Of a DNA stretch of 64,000 nt, positions 1-8,308 are shown piece by piece. The position numbers were made by a program, and so were the translations under genes. The notes beneath the pieces were generated by a model. It saw only the letters and a program-made list of their open reading frames with translations, did not search any database and was not told the DNA's origin. Source of the DNA: an uncultured Bacteroidales bacterium (lineage in GTDB: Bacteria; Bacteroidota; Bacteroidia; Bacteroidales; UBA3824); NCBI GenBank assembly GCA_905234655.1, contig CAJOJG010000017.1, forward strand, positions 38,762-102,761. The letters are read 5' to 3'. Position 1 is the first letter of the stretch, and each line of letters opens with the position of its first letter.

Positions 1-624
1 GTAGTCCTTCGAAATTCCGATGTTGTCCTGTATGACTTCGGGCGTTACCGTAGAACCCTTCGGGAGCGCGATGGCGAGTTTGTCGAGTTCGTTGCTTATC
101 TTCGAGAGGTCTGTGCCGAGATATTCGGTCAGCAACCTTGTCGAGCGTGGATCCGACACAAGCCCGATGCTCTTTACATAACTGTCTATCCACGCCGGAA
201 TCTTGTTCTCGTACAACTTAGTGGAGGTGAACAGCACGCCTGTCTTGTCGACGAGCGTGGCGAGCTTCTTGCGCTTGTCCACAGTCTTGTACTTATGGCA
301 CAGCACAAGTATCGTCGTCTTCTGAGGCTTTTGGGCGTAGAAGGCGAGGTCGTCGATTTTCTTCAAGTCCTGGGCCTCCTTGACGATGACGACCTGGTAC
401 TTCGCCATTGCAGGAAAGCGGCGGGCCATCACGTCGAGGTTCCTCACATCGATGTCCTTGCCATAGACGACGGTCTGGTTAAAGATGCGCTCGTCAGGGC
501 TGAGGACATTATTCTCGATGTAGTTCGAGATTTTGTCGATGAAGTATGGCTCGTCGCCTTGCAGCAGGTAGACATTAGCGTACTTCCCCGCCTTGAGGTC
601 GGACATTATGGATTCGTATGTCAT
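1..624 (-). CDS. holA: DNA polymerase III delta subunit (HolA), 3' end outside the window
   Basis: Reverse-strand frame from ATG at 624 reads MTYESIMSDLKAGKYANVYLLQGDEPYFIDKISNYIENNVL...; matches the N-terminal pattern of the DNA_pol3_delta family (LLxGDEPYFID). Not listed in the ORF track because it is open at the window edge. Confidence 0.85.
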   Translation of the reverse strand, partial: MTYESIMSDLKAGKYANVYLLQGDEPYFIDKISNYIENNVLSPDERIFNQTVVYGKDIDVRNLDVMARRFPAMAKYQVVIVKEAQDLKKIDDLAFYAQKPQKTTILVLCHKYKTVDKRKKLATLVDKTGVLFTSTKLYENKIPAWIDSYVKSIGLVSDPRSTRLLTEYLGTDLSKISNELDKLAIALPKGSTVTPEVIQDNIGISKDY

Positions 625-640
625 TGTGGCTATGTTATAA

Positions 641-742
641 TTTTTTGTCGCTTCGCGAGAAATCTTTCAAATTCATTTCAAATCTTTCAAATCCTTTATT
701 TGTACGGTTTGTATAAGATTTGAAAGATTTCCCGCGAAGCGG
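641..742. repeat. Long inverted repeat (24-bp arms, one mismatch) between AMP nucleosidase and holA
   Basis: Arms CGCTTCGCGAGAAATCTTTCAAAT (649-672) and ATTTGAAAGATTTCCCGCGAAGCG (718-741); AAATCTTTCAAAT is also directly repeated inside. Confidence 0.85.
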
Positions 743-797
743 CATTATAATTTTTCGTCCACAAAGGTAAACATAAATTGGACAACGCCAAAAATTT

Positions 798-1577
798 TTA
801 GTCATGGTCGAACCTCAGATGGCGGACGCTCATGCAGTTGTTCATTATCTCACGGAGCGTGCGGATTCCCATCTCGAGGTGGTCGTCGACATAGTTTTTA
901 GTGACACTATTGTCGCTCTCACGGGTCTTCACGCCCGAGGCTACCATCGGCTGGTCGGACACCAGGAGCATCGCGCCGCAGGGTATCTTGTTCTTGAACC
1001 CCACAGTAAAAAGCGTCGCGGTCTCCATGTCCACGCCCATCGCGCGAATCTTGCGGAGATAGTCCTTGAAATCCTCGTCCCACTCCCACACGCGGCGGTT
1101 AGTGGTGTAGACCGTGCCTGTCCAGTAGTCGTGTCCAAGGTCGCGCACAACCGCCGAGGCAGCCCTGAGAAGCTGGAACGCGGGCAGTGCCGGGACTTCG
1201 GGCGGAAGGTACTGGTCGGAGGTGCCCTCGCCCCTTATGGCGGCTATCGGGAGGATTACGTCGCCGAGCTTGTTGATTTTCTTCAGGCCGCCACACTTAC
1301 CGAGGAACATGACCGCCTCGGGCTTTACCGCGCTCAGGAGATCCATGATTGTGGCGGCGTTCGGGCTGCCCATGCCGAAGTTAATCAGCGTTATGCCTTC
1401 AGCGGAGACGCTCGGCATGTTCTTGTCGAGCCCCATGACCGGCACGCTAAAACGCTTGGAGAACAGCTCGAGGTAGTTCTGGAAGTTAGTCAGAAGGATG
1501 TACTTGTCAAAATCGCCGAGTTCCCGTCCCGTGTACCTCGGCAACCAGTTGTTAACGATTTCTTCTTTTGTCCTCAT
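798..1577 (-). CDS. amn: AMP nucleosidase (nucleoside phosphorylase superfamily)
   Basis: 259 aa; GMGSPNAATIMDLL, FLGKCGGL and GVDMETATLF are nucleoside phosphorylase-fold motifs; length typical of the Bacteroidota AMP nucleosidase. Confidence 0.85.
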   Translation of the reverse strand: MRTKEEIVNNWLPRYTGRELGDFDKYILLTNFQNYLELFSKRFSVPVMGLDKNMPSVSAEGITLINFGMGSPNAATIMDLLSAVKPEAVMFLGKCGGLKKINKLGDVILPIAAIRGEGTSDQYLPPEVPALPAFQLLRAASAVVRDLGHDYWTGTVYTTNRRVWEWDEDFKDYLRKIRAMGVDMETATLFTVGFKNKIPCGAMLLVSDQPMVASGVKTRESDNSVTKNYVDDHLEMGIRTLREIMNNCMSVRHLRFDHD

Positions 1578-1652
1578 TTTGTTTTTAAGTTTTTAATTGT
1601 TAATTTTGCACCATGTTATTATCAACCTCAACAATGTCAAACACTTTCGGCA

Positions 1653-2105
1653 ATGGAAAAGCTAAATCTGCCTCAGTATGGCCTTAACATCAAGACTGAT
1701 GCACAAAATAAATACATTTTTGACATAATACGAAAAAAATTTTTGGTCTTGACCCCGGAAGAATGGGTCCGGCAGAATTTTGTGCATTTTCTCATAAACG
1801 ACCTCCACTACCCTCAGTCGCTCATAGCCACTGAAAACGGCCTCAAACTTTTCAACACCCAAAAACGCGCCGACATCGTCATATACGGCCGCGACATGAA
1901 GCCCTTGGTCGTCGTCGAATGTAAGGCGACGGACGTGACGATAACCCAAGAAACGTTCAACCAGGTCGCCCGCTACAACATCAACTTCAAGGCGCGGCTC
2001 GTCATTGTCACCAATGGAATGAAGCACTATTGCGCCCGGTTCGACGCCGCGAGCTCAAGGTACACTTTCCTTAATGAAATTCCTGACTATTCACAGTTGA
2101 TTTAG
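1653..2105 (+). CDS. HsdR N-terminal-like (HSDR_N) domain protein
   Basis: In-frame ATG at 1653 inside ORF 804..2105: MEKLNLPQYGLNIKTDAQNKYIFDIIRKKFLVLTPEEWVRQNFVHFLI...RADIVIYGRDMKPLVVVECKA; standalone PD-(D/E)XK-like domain common in Bacteroidota. Confidence 0.8.
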   Translation: MEKLNLPQYGLNIKTDAQNKYIFDIIRKKFLVLTPEEWVRQNFVHFLINDLHYPQSLIATENGLKLFNTQKRADIVIYGRDMKPLVVVECKATDVTITQETFNQVARYNINFKARLVIVTNGMKHYCARFDAASSRYTFLNEIPDYSQLI

Positions 2106-2200
2106 AGGACAGCTACACAAGGAAAAATGTTGAGAATCAACAAGACTCCCAACATTCCAGAATACGTAATACAATGTTTCATGTGCATTTTTGATTGCGA
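2102..2200 (-). pseudogene. Signal-peptide remnant of a propeller-protein paralog
   Basis: Minus-strand peptide MLGVLLILNIFPCVAVL* matches MLGVLLILNIFPWVAIS of the neighbouring gene; the DNA is near-identical to ~3400-3448. Confidence 0.7.
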
Positions 2201-2259
2201 GCAATAAATAAGTACCATATTCCACGCCACAAAAATATACACATTTTTCCGAAAACACG

Positions 2260-2315
2260 TGCCACTTTTGGGTGATTTTTCAACGCGAAAGCCAAAAAAA
2301 TACACAAAAGTGGCA
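2260..2315. repeat. Palindromic intergenic repeat, copy 1
   Basis: TGCCACTTTTGGGTGATTTTT...AAAAAAATACACAAAAGTGGCA; same family as 4307-4360, 6771-6824 and the half copy 8200-8220. Confidence 0.8.
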
Positions 2316-2330
2316 GATTAGATTAAAGTA

Positions 2331-3476
2331 TCATTCGCGGAGGATTTTTGGAACAGGGAGAAAGCAAGGAGGACTTTCGCCGTCACAAGGATTTGCGGAA
2401 AACCAGGAGGCGGGAAATATTTGGTTTGACGGTTCTATTTTGTCTTTTGACGGAACGTAGATGTATTCCATCTCCGTGTTTCCAAGCTTGTCAGTAGAGA
2501 GCGATATGGCATATTTTTCATACGAGTAGAAACACGTCTTATGGTGAAAAACATCATAAAACGGACTTGAACTTAACTCAATACCATAGTAATCAATAAT
2601 GTTTGTTATTTTTTCTGACCCAAAATCGACATATCCATCTTTAAGGTCATATTCCAATAAATCCGTAACCCGGGCACGAGATTTATCATGGATAAAGTTG
2701 CAATATATCTTTTTCCCGTCGTATGAAAATGCAGATGTAATATAAAATTCATCAGGGAAATCGGCGAGTTTAATGCTTTTGACCTTGAAAGTACCAGTCA
2801 TTCGGTCAAAATCTCCGTAATGAAGCTCTGCAAATCTCAAGACTGAAGTAAAATGTTTGCAATCAGGACTGAGCATTACATATAAATCGTTATCACGACT
2901 GGGTTGTTTTTTATTCTCAAATATCCAATCTTCACTGCCACAATATATAACCTCATCATTTGACAACAAATATTTCCGTATCTCGTCATCTCCAGAATAG
3001 AACAACCACACTCCACTGCAATCTGACTTGTGCACGGCAAGCACTATATCGCCCGTCTCAAAATTATCTATTTTCTTTATGACTTTGTTCTTCTCAAGAT
3101 CTATCATCATATAATTTCTCCCAAAATAATGGACGATATTACTTGAACTGCCTGGCACAAAACATTTTGACTCGTAAACAAGCATTGAACTGCCCTCTAT
3201 GACATTGTTGTCGGCATCATGTAGAATACCATCATACCCAATTAGCCTCGTATCTCCATTTTCATCTACATAATAGCATTGTTCGACATCATAGTATTCT
3301 TTTAAGTAAACATTGTCGCAGACCTCAACACTCGGGTGATTTAAATCAAGATAATATCCACCAATGAAAAAACGCGACACATGCTTTGACTGTGAAATGG
3401 CTACCCAAGGAAAAATGTTGAGAATCAACAAGACTCCCAACATTCTGTAATACACGAAAAAAACTCTGATTACCAT
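2331..3476 (-). CDS. Secreted beta-propeller-like hypothetical protein
   Basis: Probable start at 3476 (MVIRVFFVYYRMLGVLLILNIFPWVAISQ, signal peptide), overlapping the upstream lipoprotein stop by 7 nt; ends CFLPVPKILRE. Confidence 0.6.
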   Translation of the reverse strand: MVIRVFFVYYRMLGVLLILNIFPWVAISQSKHVSRFFIGGYYLDLNHPSVEVCDNVYLKEYYDVEQCYYVDENGDTRLIGYDGILHDADNNVIEGSSMLVYESKCFVPGSSSNIVHYFGRNYMMIDLEKNKVIKKIDNFETGDIVLAVHKSDCSGVWLFYSGDDEIRKYLLSNDEVIYCGSEDWIFENKKQPSRDNDLYVMLSPDCKHFTSVLRFAELHYGDFDRMTGTFKVKSIKLADFPDEFYITSAFSYDGKKIYCNFIHDKSRARVTDLLEYDLKDGYVDFGSEKITNIIDYYGIELSSSPFYDVFHHKTCFYSYEKYAISLSTDKLGNTEMEYIYVPSKDKIEPSNQIFPASWFSANPCDGESPPCFLPVPKILRE

Positions 3477-4234
3477 TGTTCTGGAGTAATAGTACGGACA
3501 AGACGGATTCTCGCTTTTTGGGTAGGGTTGTTCGTATAACCGTAAGTGACCTTGCCATTTTGACTTGTCGGCCACCATACTACAACCCCACATCCCTTTT
3601 TCTTGTTCGCGCTATTGGAATTAATCCACATAGATGTAACGAAATCGATATAATTTCTCAAGTCCCTATCTATCAGTTCTTCTTCTCCTTCGATATACAA
3701 TTCCAAATCATTTGGAATCAAACTCTTGTCGGAATAGATCAAACCAATATTACGAATATCATCTTCGGTAGGAATGTGGAACCCGTTCTCGCGAGCCAAA
3801 GTCTTACGATTGAATATAACATTGTCAAAACTTCTCATACGGCTGCCTGTTCCAAAATTTCTTTCCCACTCGTAGAAGTAGCCATATTTCACACCAGCCT
3901 CATCTCCAGGTAACGTACTATACCATTGTCCACAATTAGTATGCACATAGTCAAGAAACCACTCTTGAAGAATTGTGAAATCTTCGTTAGCCACTTTTAC
4001 CGTTCTGTAGGCATCGTATTCTTTACGATTCCTTTTCATCATTAGCACAGAGGAGGTATCCAAAAAGGAGAAGCTCTTTGACAGACGTCGCCCCTGCCTG
4101 ACGCTTGTATCGGACATTTGTGAAATGACTTCAGTGACAGAGGAATCCTCTTCCTCCTCGCAGGCCGTCATGCCTGCGAGCATCACGGCAACGACTGCCG
4201 CAAATGCAATTAGCTTCATGATTCTGTTTTTCAT
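3470..4234 (-). CDS. Lipoprotein, probably surface-exposed (254 aa)
   Basis: MKNRIMKLIAFAAVVAVMLAGMTACEEEEDSS: lipobox followed by an acidic run; mature part of unknown family. Confidence 0.7.
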   Translation of the reverse strand: MKNRIMKLIAFAAVVAVMLAGMTACEEEEDSSVTEVISQMSDTSVRQGRRLSKSFSFLDTSSVLMMKRNRKEYDAYRTVKVANEDFTILQEWFLDYVHTNCGQWYSTLPGDEAGVKYGYFYEWERNFGTGSRMRSFDNVIFNRKTLARENGFHIPTEDDIRNIGLIYSDKSLIPNDLELYIEGEEELIDRDLRNYIDFVTSMWINSNSANKKKGCGVVVWWPTSQNGKVTYGYTNNPTQKARIRLVRTITPEQW

Positions 4235-4377
4235 GTTAATATGAATTATTTATTGATTACGGGCAAGCAATATTGCTTCCACGCCACAAAATTTTCCGAA
4301 AACACGTGCCACTTTTGGGTAATTTTTCGTGCGGAAGTCAAAAATTACCCAAAAGCGGCATGTTAGATTAAAGCATC
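4149..4377. repeat. ~229-bp direct repeat, copy A (lipoprotein signal-peptide DNA + 5' region + palindrome)
   Basis: Near-identical to 6622-6841; the length difference is one 9-nt indel (acaaaattttccgaaaacacg vs acaaaaaacacg). Confidence 0.9.
4307..4360. repeat. Palindromic repeat, copy 2 (hairpin after the preceding minus-strand gene)
   Basis: TGCCACTTTTGGGTAATTTTTCGTGCGGAAGTCAAAAATTACCCAAAAGCGGCA: 21-nt arms. Confidence 0.9.
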
Positions 4378-5785
4378 ATTCGCGGATTATTTTTGGAAGA
4401 GAAACCTGTTTTGGAATTTTCACAAATTTTGAAACCGTCTTCATTTCATCATTATGGAACAAAACACTCATGGTGACATTGCAAATCCCGAATGACATGA
4501 AATTATGAACGACATGCCTTCCTTCAGCAATAACACCATCGCCAAAATCCCACGATACTTTTTTAGCGCCAATACCTCGGTAATCGAAACTTGCCGAACC
4601 ACACTCCACCGCATAAAGGAATGACGGCAGGTAACGAGGAACATGAAGAAACGAATTTTCACACACAGCTCCGTCGAGATACAACGCTTGGTAATTGAAC
4701 TTACAATCATTCGACGGAGCATCCGGACTTTCTATGACAGAAACATATCCATCACCAGAAAAACCAAGGTATATATTTCCATCAGGACCTACTATCATGT
4801 CAGACCGACTGTTAAAAATATCCCCCGACATTTGCTTCCGTAGGACGACAATGGTGTCTGCAACCTCACTTGCTTTGTGAATTGAGCCCACAATCCTGTA
4901 CCTGATAACCATAAATTCCGACTTTGTTTTTCCATATTTGCCACAGAACAAATATTCACCCGACGGCGAAAACTCAAAACAACTAACACTGTCTATACCC
5001 ATGTCCACCTTACCTGCCACATCGCCATACTCGCCGATCTCAGTTCTGTAATACTTCTCTCCATTTTTGAACAATAAAAAAGAGCCGTCAGCAGAAATCC
5101 TCAGATTAGAACGGTAGACGGTCGTAGTCATTTTAAAATCACGTGCAGTCGATACCAACATAAGGCTATCAGAAACTTCAAATGTTTTAAGGCAACCTTC
5201 CTCGTCATTATACACAATCAGACACGGATAATCATTGACACTTACAGTCACAAAATCGTCTATCCTTAAACCACGATAAACATCATGCGAAGCCAAGGAA
5301 ACTATACCTTTGGCACAATTAATTATCAAATGATGAAGTTCATGCACACTTCCTACCTTGGCATTCTCCTTTTTCACAAAAAGATGGTGTACATCCTTGT
5401 TTTCATTGTCGCCGATATTACAAATCCCGAAATCAAACGCGGAAACAAAAGAATCATTGTATATTACCCTATTTTCAAAATCAGCAACCTCAAAATACAG
5501 GACTCCATTCTTCTTTACGAGATAACAATAAAACAGGAGATTCCCGTAATCATCGGAATATGCGACAAAATAGTCGTGCATATTATGACTATTATGATAA
5601 TCTTCGCTTCCCTCATAAACTGGCATGACCACGGCCCTCCCGTCCTGAAAAGACACATGCGCACCAGACCCGAAAATCCAATTGTCATAATTTTTCTGAC
5701 AAACCGCCGATGGAACGGAGCTTGTCAGAAAAAAAATGAACAGAATTGCCAGGATTGCATTACTGATATTTCGGCTCGAAAACAT
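4376..5785 (-). CDS. Secreted propeller/PKD-domain hypothetical protein
   Basis: Probable start MFSSRNISNAILAILFIFFLTSSVPSAVCQ at 5785; NYDNWIFGSGAHVSF N-terminal motif; PKD-like SFDYRGIGAKKVSWDFGDG; ends SLPKIIRE; overlaps upstream lipoprotein stop (5760). Confidence 0.65.
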   Translation of the reverse strand: MFSSRNISNAILAILFIFFLTSSVPSAVCQKNYDNWIFGSGAHVSFQDGRAVVMPVYEGSEDYHNSHNMHDYFVAYSDDYGNLLFYCYLVKKNGVLYFEVADFENRVIYNDSFVSAFDFGICNIGDNENKDVHHLFVKKENAKVGSVHELHHLIINCAKGIVSLASHDVYRGLRIDDFVTVSVNDYPCLIVYNDEEGCLKTFEVSDSLMLVSTARDFKMTTTVYRSNLRISADGSFLLFKNGEKYYRTEIGEYGDVAGKVDMGIDSVSCFEFSPSGEYLFCGKYGKTKSEFMVIRYRIVGSIHKASEVADTIVVLRKQMSGDIFNSRSDMIVGPDGNIYLGFSGDGYVSVIESPDAPSNDCKFNYQALYLDGAVCENSFLHVPRYLPSFLYAVECGSASFDYRGIGAKKVSWDFGDGVIAEGRHVVHNFMSFGICNVTMSVLFHNDEMKTVSKFVKIPKQVSLPKIIRE

Positions 5786-6707
5786 AGCGTATTGAATAGC
5801 ACTCACGATCAAGCGTCTGAAGTCCAATAAATGCTACATAATCGTAATATTTCTTGTCAAGCGGATTCTTGTAATGACGTTTCACCGTGAAAAAACGGTG
5901 CCCATTATCTGAACCATCCTGCATGTGAAATACTCCTTCCTCTCCAAGCGCATTAAACCAACCGCATGAAAGAGTTTCATTGTATGTGCCATACCGATAA
6001 CCAGCAAATGTCTTGTCACAATCCTTATCAGTACCTTTTTTCAAACCACATAAAAAAGCATCGAAATACATTTCATCCCAACCTGAAAAATCATGAACGC
6101 TTTTCAATTGTTGCTGATATACATCATGGTCTTCTTCCATCAAATCATTAATGTCAATTCTGTTTGGCAACCTACCCACATGTTCATAAACTCTTGTAGG
6201 TCTTCCGTTAGCTCTGTAATCAGGCAATTTCATATAGAAATCATTACGAAGTTGGTATGCCAGCGGCCATTGATACAGATAGCCATATTTCGCCGCATTC
6301 GATTCCTTGAAGTCATACACTGTGCATTGATGATTGAATTCTACTTTTTCAGCCACATTGTCAATCATCATGTAGAAGTACCTGCCAGGGTTAGATACTC
6401 GATAGACTTTTACCGCAAGGTATTTTTTCTTTGGATCTGAATAGCAATAGACAGTGTCAACTTCCAAATAGTCCGATTCATCGGCGACAAGACCCTTAGA
6501 TACGCCAGCAGCATACTTCTGACTGAACGTCCACTCCATCCTCTTACCGTCAACGACAAGTACGCCGTCATTAGCCACTTCCACTTGCTCACTGACTGAT
6601 TCTGCCTCAACCACTACCGGTTCTTCCTCCTCGCAGGCCGTCATGCCTGCGAGCACCACGGCAATGACTGCCGCAAATGCAATTAGCTTCATGATTCTGT
6701 TTTTCAT
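5760..6707 (-). CDS. Lipoprotein, probably surface-exposed (315 aa)
   Basis: MKNRIMKLIAFAAVIAVVLAGMTACEEEEPVV; signal peptide near-identical to 3470..4234, mature part divergent. Confidence 0.7.
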   Translation of the reverse strand: MKNRIMKLIAFAAVIAVVLAGMTACEEEEPVVVEAESVSEQVEVANDGVLVVDGKRMEWTFSQKYAAGVSKGLVADESDYLEVDTVYCYSDPKKKYLAVKVYRVSNPGRYFYMMIDNVAEKVEFNHQCTVYDFKESNAAKYGYLYQWPLAYQLRNDFYMKLPDYRANGRPTRVYEHVGRLPNRIDINDLMEEDHDVYQQQLKSVHDFSGWDEMYFDAFLCGLKKGTDKDCDKTFAGYRYGTYNETLSCGWFNALGEEGVFHMQDGSDNGHRFFTVKRHYKNPLDKKYYDYVAFIGLQTLDRECYSIRYVFEPKYQ

Positions 6708-6841
6708 GTTAATATGAATTATTTATTGATTACGGGCAAGCAATATTGCTTCCACGCCACAAAAAACACGTGCCACTTTTGGGTAATTTTTCGTGCGGAA
6801 GTCAAAAATTACCCAAAAGCGGCAGGTTAGATTAAAGCATC
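6622..6841. repeat. ~220-bp direct repeat, copy B
   Basis: See copy A at 4149-4377. Confidence 0.9.
6771..6824. repeat. Palindromic repeat, copy 3
   Basis: Same 54-bp hairpin as 4307-4360, directly after the LuxR-type gene. Confidence 0.9.
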
Positions 6842-7575
6842 TTGTGATTCACGCAATAAAACAACGCCTCGGAGATATTAGAGACATCAAGTTTCTTAAA
6901 AAGACGCTTCCTGTAAGTCTTCACGGAATCCACTGACAGGCATATAGATTTTGCGATGTCGTCCATGGTGCGCCCCTGTGCCGAGAGCCACAGTATTTGC
7001 CTTTCGATGTCAGTCAAGACGACAACCTCCTGCCGCGTCCAGCAGCGCGTAGACAACGAATACTCATAATAATCAGGCTCACCTTCCTTGCACAAGACAA
7101 TATTGCCGGAACTTTGTCCCGTAGGCATCGTCAGGACAAAAAGTCCGACCTTGACATTGCCATCCACAACTTTGACAGGCACAAAATATTGGAGCATCAG
7201 CATCTTGCCAAGATGGAAATTATACGAAACCTTGACTTTCAAGATTTCATCGTCAGGCATCCCCCGCAAGAACGAGAACACGGCCTCATTAATCTTCACA
7301 AGCATCTTATAATCCTCGTCCGGCACGCACTTCACAAACTTGTCGCAGTCCACGTCCCCCACCTCTGATGTATCGACACCGCACCACCGCGCAATATTGT
7401 CGGTCATATACAGCACCTTGTTATCCTCATAGTCCACGAGGTACATCCCGCACCCAAATATTTGCGTCATGGACTTGGCGAGCCTTAAGTCCACACCGGC
7501 AACACCGCCGCCACATTCCCCACGTCCCATGATAAAATTTGGATAACTGAAAAAATCTTTGATGCTCTTTTCCAT
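6832..7575 (-). CDS. LuxR-type HTH transcriptional regulator with N-terminal PAS-like region
   Basis: C-terminal LTDIERQILWLSAQGRTMDDIAKSICLSVDSVKTYRKRLFKKLDVSNISEAL is a GerE/LuxR HTH. Start placed at 7575 (MEKSIK) because the longer ORF overlaps a TATATTTG promoter-like element. Confidence 0.8.
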   Translation of the reverse strand: MEKSIKDFFSYPNFIMGRGECGGGVAGVDLRLAKSMTQIFGCGMYLVDYEDNKVLYMTDNIARWCGVDTSEVGDVDCDKFVKCVPDEDYKMLVKINEAVFSFLRGMPDDEILKVKVSYNFHLGKMLMLQYFVPVKVVDGNVKVGLFVLTMPTGQSSGNIVLCKEGEPDYYEYSLSTRCWTRQEVVVLTDIERQILWLSAQGRTMDDIAKSICLSVDSVKTYRKRLFKKLDVSNISEALFYCVNHKML

Positions 7576-7643
7576 CGTGTCTTTTTTTAATATTTCCGCC
7601 GCAAATATAGACACAATGAAGAAAAAAGCAAAATTAATTTCGG

Positions 7644-8165
7644 TTATTCGCGGATTATTTTTGGAAGAGGGAGCAGGCAGGGATTAATGTGCGACATCTG
7701 CCGACGCATAATTTGAGGAAAATAATAGCCACCGAAATTCATGGAACAATCTGATCCAATCGTATTTACAAGCACTTCTCCTTCCTCAACTCCGTCAATG
7801 ACATAAACCACTCCGCCACCACCATTCGTCGCATACAGACTTCCATCGATGCCTTGTTGAATCATAAACAGCCCTTCATTGTTCCCGCCAAAATCATAAA
7901 ACACCTTAAACTTAGAAAAAACCAATCCTTCGGACAAATCATAACCAATAAGCAAATCATTTCTTACAGCCATCAAATATTTGTCATTTCTTGTCAGTGC
8001 AAAAAACAGGTTTCCATCTGGCTTTGTGACAGAAGATACAGAAATTTCTTCCGTATGGCGGTCAACATCCAAGATAAAAAAATCGGAACTTGTACACGCA
8101 TATACCCTTGCCCCATCCAACGTCTGCCTAATGCAACAAATGAACGAAGTTATTATTGCTTCCAC
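7644..8165 (-). pseudogene. 3' fragment of a propeller-protein paralog, no signal peptide
   Basis: Ends NPCLLPLPKIIRE like the intact paralogs; the ORF start lies in the conserved intergenic sequence (ttgcttccacgccac). Confidence 0.6.
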
Positions 8166-8199
8166 GCCACAAAAATATACACATTATTCCGAAAACACG

Positions 8200-8220
8200 T
8201 GCCACTTTTGGGTAATTTTA
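8200..8220. repeat. Half copy of the palindromic repeat
   Basis: tgccacttttgggtaatttta preceded by ccgaaaacacg, as in copies 1 and 2; right arm missing. Confidence 0.8.
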
Positions 8221-8242
8221 TTATCACTCTTTAACATTTTTT

Positions 8243-8273
8243 TTTGCCATAACACAAAAACTGATTACCTTTG
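8243..8273 (+). promoter_or_regulatory. Bacteroidota housekeeping promoter (TTTG-N19-TACCTTTG)
   Basis: TTTG at 8243-8246 and TACCTTTG at 8266-8273, upstream of the ATG at 8309. Confidence 0.75.
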
Positions 8274-8308
8274 CAGCGCACAAGGCAACCATACAAAACT
8301 ACCCAAAC

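Noticed and set aside
804-1652. 5' portion of the 433-aa plus-strand ORF 804..2105
   Set aside because: Antisense to the AMP nucleosidase gene with no coherent domain; the HSDR_N gene starts at 1653 in the same frame.
1653-2105. Restriction-modification system
   Set aside because: Only a standalone HSDR_N-like domain; no helicase, HsdS or HsdM genes nearby, and this small protein is common beside holA in Bacteroidota.
4307-4360. MITE or insertion sequence
   Set aside because: No target-site duplication or transposase visible; it is part of a larger duplicated segment and sits where terminators are expected.
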